NCBI RefSeq assembly: GCF_900111885.1
Contig: NZ_FOKG01000015.1
Span: forward strand, 94,800-158,799
Origin: Amycolatopsis marina
GTDB lineage: Bacteria > Actinomycetota > Actinomycetes > Mycobacteriales > Pseudonocardiaceae
Reading direction: 5' to 3'
Length of the DNA stretch: 64,000 nt
Shown here piece by piece: positions 32,153 to 40,310 of this stretch. The translations under genes were made by a program, and so were the position numbers. The stretch's first letter is position 1. Every line of letters starts with the position of its first letter. The notes beneath the pieces were generated by a model. The model saw nothing but the letters and a program-made list of their open reading frames with translations, was not told the DNA's origin and ran no database searches.

Positions 32153-33475
32153 ATGGTCTCGGGCGCGCACGCGGACACCACGGCTGTCGATCCCACGAAG
32201 GAGGTCCGCCGGGTCGCCGTATCCTCGCTGCTCGGGACCTCGATGGAGTGGTACGAGTACTTCCTCTACGGGATCTTCGCCGCCCTGGTGTTCAACCGGC
32301 TCTTCTTCCCCGACCTCGACCCGGCCATCGGCACCATCGCGGCGTTTCTGACGTTCGCAGTGGGTTTCGTCGCGCGACCGATCGGCGCGGTGCTGTTCGG
32401 CCACCTCGGGGACCGGATCGGCCGCAGGACGACCTTGATCACGACAATCGTGGTCATCGGCGGTGCGACCGGGACCATCGGTCTCCTGCCGACCTACGAC
32501 GCGATCGGCATCTGGGCGCCGGTCCTGCTGGCGATCCTGCGGTTCGTCCAAGGGCTTTCACTCGGTGGCGAGTGGAGCGGCGCCATCCTCATGGCGGTCG
32601 AACACGCGCCGGAGAACAAACGCGCCTTCTACGGGGCGATGCCGCAACTGGGCTCCCCGATCGGCACGCTCGCCTCGTCGGCCGCCGTCGGGCTGGTCAC
32701 CCTCCTACCCGAGGAACAACTGCTGACCTGGGGCTGGCGAGTCCCCTTCCTGGTGGCCTTCCCGTTCCTCGCGATCGCGATCTATCTCCGGCTCAGGGTC
32801 GAGGAGTCACCGCTGTTCACCCGGGTCCGCCTGGAGCACCGCGAGGTCCGGATCCCGCTCTTCGCGGTGCTGCGCACCCATTGGGGACGGATGCTCCTGG
32901 CCGTGGCGGCGACCATGTTCGCCTCCGGCGCCTTCTTCCTGATGACGACGTACGCGGTGAACTTCGGCACCAGCACGCTCGGCCTCTCCGCGAACACGAT
33001 GCTGACCGCCACGCTGATCGGCGCGGGAATCGAGGGTGTGTTGATCGTGGTCAGCGGTCGCATGGCCGACAGGTACGCGCCGTGGCGAATCATGGCGTTC
33101 GGCGGAGCCCTCTGCGTGCTCGCGGCCTTCCCGCTCGCCATGCTGGTCGGTACCGGGGACCCGGTGCTCGTCGTCATCGGTGTCGCGGTTGGCATCGGCC
33201 TGCTCGGGATCCCCTACGGTCCGATGGGCACCCTGCTGGCCCAACTGTTCCCCGACGAGACCCGATACAGCGCCGTGGCTGTGACGTACAACGTCGCGGG
33301 CATGATCGGCGGCTTCGTGCCCTCGGCCGCGCTCGCGATGTCGACCGCGCTGGACGGCTCGGCCTCGGTGATCGCGATCCTGTTCGCCGCGATCTGTCTC
33401 ATCACGACAGTCGGCGCGTTCGGCGCGGGAGTGGCACTGAAGCGGGACGTACCGCTGTCCGTGGCCAGCTCCTGA
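32153..33475 (+). CDS. MHS-family MFS transporter
   Basis: 440 residues with twelve predicted membrane helices and metabolite:H+ symporter hallmarks: SSLLGTSMEWYEYFLYG in helix 1, GHLGDRIGRRTTL in loop 2-3, and LRFVQGLSLGGEWSGAIL in helix 4. The family carries organic acids, betaines or shikimate with protons. A TTGACA lies at 32117-32122, before the ATG at 32153. It converges on the OmpA-like gene. Substrate not assignable from sequence. Confidence 0.9.
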   Translation: MVSGAHADTTAVDPTKEVRRVAVSSLLGTSMEWYEYFLYGIFAALVFNRLFFPDLDPAIGTIAAFLTFAVGFVARPIGAVLFGHLGDRIGRRTTLITTIVVIGGATGTIGLLPTYDAIGIWAPVLLAILRFVQGLSLGGEWSGAILMAVEHAPENKRAFYGAMPQLGSPIGTLASSAAVGLVTLLPEEQLLTWGWRVPFLVAFPFLAIAIYLRLRVEESPLFTRVRLEHREVRIPLFAVLRTHWGRMLLAVAATMFASGAFFLMTTYAVNFGTSTLGLSANTMLTATLIGAGIEGVLIVVSGRMADRYAPWRIMAFGGALCVLAAFPLAMLVGTGDPVLVVIGVAVGIGLLGIPYGPMGTLLAQLFPDETRYSAVAVTYNVAGMIGGFVPSAALAMSTALDGSASVIAILFAAICLITTVGAFGAGVALKRDVPLSVASS

Positions 33476-33487
33476 GGCGCAGTCGTC

Positions 33488-34030
33488 CTACTCCACGACC
33501 GAGATGTCCACGGTCACGGCCTTCTGCGCGTCGCCGAGCACTCCCTCGTTACCCTTCGAGGTCGCCTCGACGCGGTCCTCCGCGACACCGGCGGCGACCA
33601 GCTCGTCGCGGACCGCGTCGGCCCGCTCCTGACCGAGTTTCGTGGCCTTGTCGGCGTCCTCGTATCCCGCGGTCCCCACGACCTGGAGCTTGGCGTCCTG
33701 CTCGGCGGACGCGGCCTCGGCCACCTGCCCCAGCGCCTGCTTGGCCTCGTCGGTCAGCTCCGCGCTCTGCGGCTGGAACGTGATCGGCGTGGCCTGCAGG
33801 ATCTCGTCCAGCTTCGCCTGCAGACCGCCCTGCGCACCGCCGTCCTCGGTGCCGGTCTCGCCGGACGCCGGGCTGCTCGCCGGGTCCTCCGTCATCGCAC
33901 TGGCAGCGGTCATGGGTGCGCCGTTCTCCGCACCGGGGACCTGCCCCCCGCCGTCGTCGCCGCAGCCAGTCGCCGCGGCGAGCACGAACGCGGCGATCAT
34001 GATTCCCCGCACTGCTGTCCGTCGCACCAT
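33488..34030 (-). CDS. OmpA-like lipoprotein
   Basis: 180 residues. Signal peptide with lipobox AAATGCGDD (Cys-23), a Gly/Ser/Ala/Glu-rich linker of about 55 residues, then an OmpA-family peptidoglycan-binding domain (about 85-180) with ITFQPQSAELTDEAKQAL and LGQERADAVRDELVAAGV. The usual NX2LSX2RA motif reads LGQERADAV. The protein probably tethers membrane and cell wall. It stands alone. Confidence 0.85.
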   Translation of the reverse strand: MVRRTAVRGIMIAAFVLAAATGCGDDGGGQVPGAENGAPMTAASAMTEDPASSPASGETGTEDGGAQGGLQAKLDEILQATPITFQPQSAELTDEAKQALGQVAEAASAEQDAKLQVVGTAGYEDADKATKLGQERADAVRDELVAAGVAEDRVEATSKGNEGVLGDAQKAVTVDISVVE

Positions 34031-34316
34031 CGGTCCTCCTCCTGCATCGCTGTCGCACTCCCCTCACGCGGACCGTAACCCCGCGCGGACGGCTTCGACA
34101 CTTGGAGAACACGGGCGGTCGGACGACGACGCGCGCGCCGAGACCCGCGGTAGCAGCAGGACGCGGACCTACCGCAGACCTTGCCTGAAAGCATGGCTCC
34201 GAACCGGCTTCGCTCTCACCACGGGTCGATCACGCACGGCGCGTTACCCCTCGACGGAGCGATAATCTCGCGCCACAGGGTGAAAACGCGCCGTTGTCCT
34301 TTTCGGACCTTCTCGC

Positions 34317-35513
34317 TCAGCCCCGCGACTTGTAGTCACGCAGCAGACCCCGGCTGATGATCGTCTTCTGGATCTCGCTCGTGCCCTCACCGATGAGCAG
34401 GAACGGCGCCTCGCGCATGAGGCGCTCGATCTCGTACTCCTTGGAGTAGCCGTAGCCGCCGTGGATGCGGAACGCCTCCTGGGTGACCTCGGCGCAGTAC
34501 TCGCTGGCGATCAGCTTCGCCATTCCCGCCTCGACGTCGTTGCGGGCGCCGGTGTCCTTCAACCGGGCGGCGTTGACCATCATCAGGTGCGCGGCCTCGA
34601 CCTTGGTGGCCATCTCGGCGAGCTTGAACGCGATCGCCTGGTGCTCGGCGATCGGCTTGCCGAACGTCTGGCGCTGCTGCGCGTACTCCACAGCCAGCTC
34701 GAAGGCGCGAATGGCGATCCCGCAGGCCCGCGCCGCGACGTTCACGCGACCGACCTCGATACCGTCCATCATGTACGAGAAGCCCCTGCCCGGCTGCTCG
34801 CCGAGCACCATGTCCGCGCCGACGCGAAAGCCGTCGAACACGGCCTCGGTGGTGTCGACGCCCTTGTAGCCCATCTTGTCGATCTTGCCGGGGATGGTGA
34901 GCCCGGGAACCACCTCGCCGAAGCCCTCCGGCTTCTCGACCAGGAACGTGGTGAGGTTCTGGTGCGCCTTTTGCGCACCCTCGTCCGTCCGGACCAGCAG
35001 GGCGATCAGGTTCGAGCTGCCGCCGTTGGTCAGCCACATCTTCGAGCCGTCGACGACGTATTCGTCGCCGTCCCGCTTCGCCTTGGTCTTGATCGCCGCG
35101 ACGTCGGAGCCCAGATCGGGCTCGGACATGGAGAACGAGCCGCGCACCTCGCCGGTGGCCATCCGGGGCAGGAAGTGCTTCTTCTGCTCCTCCGTGCCGT
35201 GCCGGGAGATCATGTGCGCCACGATGAAGTGGGTGTTGATCACGCCGGACACGCTCATCCAGCCGCGGGCGATCTCCTCCACCACCAGCGCGTAGGTCAG
35301 CAGCGACTCACCCAGCCCGCCGTACTCCTCGGGAATGGTGATCCCGAACAGGCCCATCTCCTTCATGCCGGCGACGATGTCGGCCGGGTACTCGTCGGCG
35401 TGCTCGAGTTCCTGGGCGTGCGGGATGACCTCCTTGTCCACGAACGAACGGACCGTGGCGAGGATCTCGGTCTGCACTTCGGTCAAACCGGCGGTCTGGG
35501 CAAGGCGGGCCAT
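34317..35513 (-). CDS. Acyl-CoA dehydrogenase
   Basis: 398 residues, complete FAD-dependent acyl-CoA dehydrogenase: N-terminal helices, the middle beta domain with FSMSEPDLGSDVAAIKT and WLTNGGSSN, and C-terminal helices with the FAD-binding QTFGKPIAEHQ. The end IHGGYGYSKEYEIERLMREA then IGEGTSEIQKTII holds the usual catalytic glutamate region. It oxidises acyl-CoA to enoyl-CoA. The neighbouring genes do not reveal the chain type. ATG at 35513. Confidence 0.92.
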   Translation of the reverse strand: MARLAQTAGLTEVQTEILATVRSFVDKEVIPHAQELEHADEYPADIVAGMKEMGLFGITIPEEYGGLGESLLTYALVVEEIARGWMSVSGVINTHFIVAHMISRHGTEEQKKHFLPRMATGEVRGSFSMSEPDLGSDVAAIKTKAKRDGDEYVVDGSKMWLTNGGSSNLIALLVRTDEGAQKAHQNLTTFLVEKPEGFGEVVPGLTIPGKIDKMGYKGVDTTEAVFDGFRVGADMVLGEQPGRGFSYMMDGIEVGRVNVAARACGIAIRAFELAVEYAQQRQTFGKPIAEHQAIAFKLAEMATKVEAAHLMMVNAARLKDTGARNDVEAGMAKLIASEYCAEVTQEAFRIHGGYGYSKEYEIERLMREAPFLLIGEGTSEIQKTIISRGLLRDYKSRG

Positions 35514-35555
35514 GCGTGCTCCTGGTCGTCTTCTCGCGGCGCTGCGGTACGGCGG

Positions 35556-36407
35556 TTACCGATGAGTATGACCTGAAAGACCCTCGTCCGCCGGTACAGG
35601 GTGGGCAGCGCCACGGTCGGTCTCCCGCGACTGCTCTGGCACCTCGACCGCCCCGTTCCTGGTGGCGTTGTCCAGGAAACGCAGCAGTTCGACCGGGAAG
35701 GGCAGCACGAGCGTCGAGTTCTTCTCCGCCGCCACCTCCACCACGGTCTCCAGCAGCCGCAGCTGCAGCGCCGCAGGAGTGTCCGCCATCCTGGCCGCGG
35801 CCTGCGACAACTTCTCCGAGGCCTGCAGCTCACCGTCGGCCGCGATGACCCGGCCCCGGCGTTCCCGTTCCGCCTCGGCCTGCCTGGACATGGCCCGCTT
35901 CATCGCCTCGGGCAGCGCGACGTCCTTGATCTCGACCCGGTCGATGTGGATGCCCCAGCTCAGCGCGGGGCTGTCGATCATCAGCTCGAGGCCCTCGTTC
36001 AGGCGTTCCCGGTTGGAGAGCAGGTCGTCGAGATCGCTCTTGCCGATGATGGAACGCAGCGAGGTCTGCGCGACCTGTCCCATCGCGAAGCGGTAGTCCT
36101 CCACGCCGACGATGGCCTGCACGGGGTCGAGCACCTTGAAGTACACAACGGCGTCCACCCGGACCGTGACGTTGTCCCTGGTGATCCCGTCCTGTGCGGG
36201 CACCGGCAGGGTCACGATCTGCATGTTGACCTTACGCAGGTGATCGATGCCCGGAATGATCATGGTGAGTCCGGGCTCGCGCGGCTGGCGATGTACCCGG
36301 CCCAGCCGGAAGACCAGCCCGCGCTCGTACTGCTTGACGACCCGGGCACTGGCGCTGATCCCGAGGGTTACGGCGATGGCCAGTGCGGCCAGGACTTCCA
36401 CCAGCAT
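35556..36407 (-). CDS. SPFH / stomatin-like membrane protein
   Basis: 283 residues. One membrane helix at the N-terminus (VLAALAIAVTLGISASA) is followed by the SPFH/band-7 domain: VKQYERGLVFRLGRV, TRDNVTVRVDAVVYFKV, GKSDLDDLLSNRERL and WGIHIDRVEIKDV. It then has a helical tail with EAERERRGRVIAADGE. Such proteins form membrane-bound rings. No NfeD-type partner gene is next to it. The ATG at 36407 begins right at the membrane helix. The region behind it carries three palindromes. Confidence 0.9.
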   Translation of the reverse strand: MLVEVLAALAIAVTLGISASARVVKQYERGLVFRLGRVHRQPREPGLTMIIPGIDHLRKVNMQIVTLPVPAQDGITRDNVTVRVDAVVYFKVLDPVQAIVGVEDYRFAMGQVAQTSLRSIIGKSDLDDLLSNRERLNEGLELMIDSPALSWGIHIDRVEIKDVALPEAMKRAMSRQAEAERERRGRVIAADGELQASEKLSQAAARMADTPAALQLRLLETVVEVAAEKNSTLVLPFPVELLRFLDNATRNGAVEVPEQSRETDRGAAHPVPADEGLSGHTHR

Positions 36408-36724
36408 GGCGACTCCAGGGTGTGTGCCCCCTCACAACAGATGCTACGCCGCCACCCCAGGCAAGCTGGTCACATGCTGATTCCGCCGTCGTCCGCCGAG
36501 CAGGTTGCCGAGGAGGACGGCTGGCCCGGGCCGCCGCACTTTCCCGGGAAAGTGCGGTAGTTGCGCGCGCATACACCGCACTTTCCCGGGAAAGTGCGAG
36601 TCCGGAGAACTCCAGCCCCAGCTCACAGGCTTTGCCCCTCGCACTTTCCCGGGAAAGTGCGAGACCTCGGTGCGGCGCGCCCACCACCCCGCGCGGCAAC
36701 GCCGGTTGCCCTAATCTTTGGGCC
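36408..36724. repeat. Three palindromes of the GCACTTTCCC family before the MgtE-like gene
   Basis: 317 bp without a gene. Perfect palindromes with core GCACTTTCCCGGGAAAGTGC lie at 36534-36557 (24 bp), 36577-36598 (22 bp) and 36640-36661 (22 bp). The in-frame extension of the next gene upstream reads ALSRESA three times only because of them. The same family recurs at 54194-54301. They lie upstream of the MgtE-like gene, so could be regulatory sites or repeat elements. Confidence 0.85.
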
Positions 36725-38035
36725 ATGGCCGCCGTGAACAGGGTTTTCGCTGCACAGCTGGCCGGCCTGCCGGTCTTCGGGCCGGATGGTGAGTCGATCG
36801 GCAAGGTGCGCGACCTGGTCGCGGGCCTGCGCCTGGACCAGCAGCCGCCGCGCGTACTCGGGCTGGTCGTCGAGCTCTCCAACCGCAGGCGGGTCTTCGT
36901 CCCGATGCTCCGCGTCACGGTGATCGAACCCAGCGCGGTGACCCTGGCCACCGGGTCGGTCAACATGCGCCGGTTCCACCAGCGTCCGAACGAGGTGCTG
37001 GTCCTCGGTCAGCTCACTGACGCACACGCCCGCCTCGCGGGCACCGACACCAGGGTGACCGTGGTGGACGCCGCGATGGAACCCACCCGTACCCGCGACT
37101 GGGTCCTGGCCAGGCTCGCGATCCGGGAGCGCAGGGTCGGCCTCGGCAGGCGCCGCTCCTCGTTGCAGGTTCTGCCGTGGTCGGAGGTGTCCGGTCTCGG
37201 GCTCACCGACCTGTCCGGGCAACCGCAGGGCGCGGGCAGGCTGCTGATGCTGTTCGACACCATGCGCGCGGTCGACGTCGCCGCGACCCTGCGCGACCTG
37301 CCACTGAAACGGCGGCACGAGGTGGCCGACGCGATGGACGACGAGCGCCTGGCCGACGTCATCGAGGAACTGCCCGAGGACGACCAGAAGGAACTGCTGT
37401 CCTACCTGCCCGAGGAACGGGCGGCCGACATCCTCGAGGCGATGAACCCGGACGACGCCGCCGACCTGCTCGGCGAGCTCAACCCGGCCGACCAGAACCG
37501 GTTGCTGGAGCTGATGCACCCCGAGGAGTCCGCGCCGGTCAAACGCCTGCTGGCGTACTCATCGGACACCGCGGGCGGGCTGATGACCCCGGAACCGGTG
37601 GTGCTGCCGCCGGACGCGACGGTCGCCGAGGCGCTCGCACACATCCGCAACGCCGAGCTGCCCGCCGCACTCGCCAGCATGGTCTTCGTCTGCCGCCCGC
37701 CGACCGAGACTCCCACCGGCCGGTACGTGGGTTGTGTGCACTTCCAGCGGCTGCTGCGCGAACCGCCGGCCGAGCTGGTCGCCACCGCCGTCGACAGTGA
37801 CCTGCCGGCGCTGCGGCCCGACGCGCCACTGTCCGAGGTCACCCGGTACTTCGCCGCGTACAACCTGGCCTGCGGCCCCGTGGTCGACGACCAGGAGCAC
37901 CTGCTCGGTGCGGTGACCGTGGACGACGTCCTGGACCACCTGCTGCCCGAGGACTGGCGCGAAACGGGGTTGCACGATCGCACGGGCGAACCCGAGCAGC
38001 ACGCTCACGTGGACGAGGAGGTCGAGCATGCCTGA
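36725..38035 (+). CDS. Soluble MgtE-N / CBS-domain protein (Rv1232c-like)
   Basis: 436 residues. PRC-barrel-like N-terminal domain (about 1-110; FAAQLAGLPVFGPDGESIGKV), then the MgtE N-domain superhelix (about 180-310; LPEDDQKELLSYLPEERAADI with NPDDAADLLGEL repeats), then two CBS motifs (TAGGLMTPEPVVL). It lacks the five membrane helices of an MgtE channel, so it is a regulator-type protein, not a transporter by itself. The ATG at 36725 is followed by MAAVNRVFAAQ. It overlaps the DUF1003 gene by 8 bp, as in the Rv1232c-Rv1231c pair. It may sense or gate Mg2+ with a partner. Confidence 0.85.
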   Translation: MAAVNRVFAAQLAGLPVFGPDGESIGKVRDLVAGLRLDQQPPRVLGLVVELSNRRRVFVPMLRVTVIEPSAVTLATGSVNMRRFHQRPNEVLVLGQLTDAHARLAGTDTRVTVVDAAMEPTRTRDWVLARLAIRERRVGLGRRRSSLQVLPWSEVSGLGLTDLSGQPQGAGRLLMLFDTMRAVDVAATLRDLPLKRRHEVADAMDDERLADVIEELPEDDQKELLSYLPEERAADILEAMNPDDAADLLGELNPADQNRLLELMHPEESAPVKRLLAYSSDTAGGLMTPEPVVLPPDATVAEALAHIRNAELPAALASMVFVCRPPTETPTGRYVGCVHFQRLLREPPAELVATAVDSDLPALRPDAPLSEVTRYFAAYNLACGPVVDDQEHLLGAVTVDDVLDHLLPEDWRETGLHDRTGEPEQHAHVDEEVEHA

Positions 38036-38549
38036 GCTGCTCAACCGGCGGCGGCTGGACCAGCCGCGCACGCCGAGCCGGTTCGCGCTGAACATCGACC
38101 CGGACACGTTCGGCAGGTTGTCCGAACGGCTCGCGCGCTTCCTCGGCACCGGAAAGTACCTGTTCTGGCAGACGCTGCTGGTGATCATCTGGATCGTGCT
38201 CAACCTCACCGCGCTGACGCTGCGGTGGGACCCGTACCCGTTCATCCTGCTCAACCTGGCCTTCTCCACCCAGGCGGCCTATGCGGCGCCGCTGATCCTG
38301 CTGGCGCAGAACCGCCAGGACGACCGGGACCGGGTGTCCCTCGACGAGGACAGGGCCAGGGCCGCGCAGACCAAGGCGGACACCGAATACCTCGCGAGGG
38401 AGCTGGCCGCGCTGCGGCTCGCGGTGGGCGAAGTGGCCACCAGGGACTATCTGCGCGGCGAGCTGGACAAGCTGCGCGAGGACCTCGACGCGGGGCCCCG
38501 AAGGGCCAAGTCGGGGCGGGACGGTTCGTCGCGTATTACCGATCCGTAG
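38028..38549 (+). CDS. DUF1003 membrane protein
   Basis: 173 residues. Two membrane helices with the DUF1003 features FGRLSERLARFLGTGKYLFW then IIWIVLNLTALTLRWDPYP and FILLNLAFSTQAAYAAPLIL, followed by a polar helical tail rich in Asp/Arg. The start overlaps the MgtE-like gene by 8 bp, so both may be translated together, which supports a complex in the membrane. ATG at 38028. Function not known, as in its mycobacterial counterpart Rv1231c. Confidence 0.88.
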   Translation: MPELLNRRRLDQPRTPSRFALNIDPDTFGRLSERLARFLGTGKYLFWQTLLVIIWIVLNLTALTLRWDPYPFILLNLAFSTQAAYAAPLILLAQNRQDDRDRVSLDEDRARAAQTKADTEYLARELAALRLAVGEVATRDYLRGELDKLREDLDAGPRRAKSGRDGSSRITDP

Positions 38550-38601
38550 CATGGTGGGAGCACACTCGTTCGGTTCCCCAGAGAAGGTCGGTGCTCCAGC
38601 A

Positions 38602-39747
38602 GTGACCAGCACACAGCAGCTTCCCAGCGTCGAGGACGTTCGTACCGCGCTGAAGGACGTGTACGACCCGGAGATCAAGAAGCCGATCACCGATCTCGGC
38701 ATGGTCAAGGACGTCACGGTCGGCGCCGACGGTGTCGTGGACGTCGCCATCTATCTGACGATCGCGGGCTGTCCGTTGAAGGACACCATCACCAAGGAAA
38801 CGACCGCGGCGGTGGAGAAGCTCGACGGCGTCACCAAGGTGCGGGTCGAGCTGGACGTGATGAGCGACGAGCAGCGCACGGAGCTGCGCAGGTCGCTGCG
38901 CGGTGACTCCGAGGAGCCGGTGATCCCGTTCGCCCAGCCCGGTTCGATGACGAGGGTGTACTGCGTCGCGTCCGGCAAGGGCGGCGTCGGCAAGTCCAGC
39001 GTGACGGTCAACCTCGCGGTGGCGATGGCCGAGAAGGGCCTGTCCGTCGGCGTGGTCGACGCCGACATCTACGGCCACTCGGTGCCCCGCATGCTGGGCA
39101 CCAACGAGAAGCCGACCAAGGTCGAGAAGATGATCATGCCGCCGCAGGCGCACGGCGTGAAGGTGATCTCCATCGGCATGTTCACCCCGGGCAACACGCC
39201 CGTGGTGTGGCGCGGGCCGATGTTGCACCGAGCGTTGCAGCAGTTCCTCGCCGACGTCTTCTGGGGCGACCTGGACATCCTGCTGCTGGACCTGCCGCCG
39301 GGCACCGGTGACATCGCCATCTCGGTGGCGCAGCTCATCCCGAACGCCGAGATCCTCGTGGTGACCACCCCGCAGCAGGCCGCCGCCGAGGTGGCCGAGC
39401 GGGCGGGCGCGATCGCGCTGCAGACCCGGCAGCGGATCGCCGGTGTGATCGAGAACATGTCCTGGCTGGAGACGCCAGACGGCGGCCGGATGGAGATCTT
39501 CGGTTCCGGCGGCGGGCAGATCGTGGCGGACTCGCTGACCAAGTCGACCGGCGCCGAGGTGCCGCTGCTCGGTCAGGTGCCGCTCGACCCGCGCCTGCGC
39601 GAACAGGGCGACGCGGGCACCCCGCTGGTCCTGGCCGAGCCGGACGCCCCGGCATCGAAGGTGCTCCGCGAGTCCGCGAGCAAGCTGTCCGTCCGCGCCC
39701 GCGGCCTGGCCGGCATGATGCTCAACGTCTCCCCCGCAGGCCGCTAG
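38602..39747 (+). CDS. mrp: Mrp / ApbC-type Fe-S cluster carrier ATPase
   Basis: 381 residues. The N-terminal DUF59 domain (about 5-90; DVYDPEIKKPITDLGMVKDV) precedes a P-loop ATPase: Walker A GKGGVGKSSV (about 122-131), VDADIYGHSVPRM, and LLLDLPPGTGD. This is the NBP35/Mrp family that carries iron-sulfur clusters. The start is uncertain: GTG at 38602 is chosen; the ATG at 38551, just two bases after the DUF1003 stop, is possible. It sits in a row with DUF1003 and MgtE-N genes, as with Rv1229c-Rv1232c. Confidence 0.9.
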   Translation: MTSTQQLPSVEDVRTALKDVYDPEIKKPITDLGMVKDVTVGADGVVDVAIYLTIAGCPLKDTITKETTAAVEKLDGVTKVRVELDVMSDEQRTELRRSLRGDSEEPVIPFAQPGSMTRVYCVASGKGGVGKSSVTVNLAVAMAEKGLSVGVVDADIYGHSVPRMLGTNEKPTKVEKMIMPPQAHGVKVISIGMFTPGNTPVVWRGPMLHRALQQFLADVFWGDLDILLLDLPPGTGDIAISVAQLIPNAEILVVTTPQQAAAEVAERAGAIALQTRQRIAGVIENMSWLETPDGGRMEIFGSGGGQIVADSLTKSTGAEVPLLGQVPLDPRLREQGDAGTPLVLAEPDAPASKVLRESASKLSVRARGLAGMMLNVSPAGR

Positions 39748-39802
39748 CCCCCGGGCCCGACTTGGCAGTTCCGAGGCCCTAGTTGGCAGATCCGGCGGAC
39801 GG

Positions 39803-40210
39803 CTACGTTGCGTCCGGGTCGACCGGGGGCTTCTCGCCCGGCTTCAGCGGCTCGGGCGCGGACTGCGGGGCCGCGGTGGCGGGATAGCCGTTCGGCTTCG
39901 TTCCACCGTTGCCGTTGAACTCGTTCACGCCGAGCGGATCAGGATCCCCGTCGAACAGGTGCTTGGTCACCGCGCGGCGCGGGTCGAAGTCCCGCAGACC
40001 GCGCAGATCCTCGAGCGGCTTGCGGAAGTCGTCGAACTCCGGGCCCATCTCGTCCCGCAACTGCTGCCGGGCTCCGGTCGCGAAGTCGCGTACCTTCCGC
40101 ATGCTCTTACCGAGCCACGCGGCGGCCTCCGGCAGCCGTTCCGGGCCCAGGATGAACAGGCCGGCGACGATGAGGACGAGGATCTCTCCCCAGCCAACAC
40201 TCTCGAACAC
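39803..40210 (-). CDS. tatB: Twin-arginine translocation protein TatB
   Basis: 135 residues. It begins VFESVGWGEILVLIVAGLFI, the usual TatB N-terminal helix, then LGPERLPEAAAWLGKSMRKV amphipathic helix and a disordered acidic/proline tail. TatB with TatC forms the receptor for folded proteins with twin-arginine signals. The GTG at 40210 follows CGGAGGTCC and removes an unconserved extension to 40282. It is the last gene in the sigE-rseA-htrA-tatB order seen in mycobacteria. Confidence 0.9.
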   Translation of the reverse strand: MFESVGWGEILVLIVAGLFILGPERLPEAAAWLGKSMRKVRDFATGARQQLRDEMGPEFDDFRKPLEDLRGLRDFDPRRAVTKHLFDGDPDPLGVNEFNGNGGTKPNGYPATAAPQSAPEPLKPGEKPPVDPDAT

Positions 40211-40268
40211 CTTGCGGACCTCCGCATCACCGGGCGCGTGCATGGCAAGCGTACCCGCACTCCGTGAT

Positions 40269-40291
40269 GTCCCCAATGCCACATTGGGAAC
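40269..40291. repeat. CCCCAATG-type palindrome between htrA and tatB
   Basis: Reads CCCCAATGCCACATTGGG flanked by GT and AAC. It lies in the gap between htrA and tatB, both on the minus strand. Same family as 25491-25514 and 51039-51095. It might terminate or partially read through the operon. Confidence 0.75.
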
Positions 40292-40310
40292 TTCCGAGTC
40301 CGGGGTGCGG

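Noticed and set aside
36534..36661. CRISPR array
   Set aside because: Units are full palindromes, few and at uneven spacing; no cas genes.
36383..36724. 114-codon N-terminal extension of the MgtE-like protein
   Set aside because: It only translates the three palindromes (ALSRESA repeats); the ATG at 36725 begins the conserved text.
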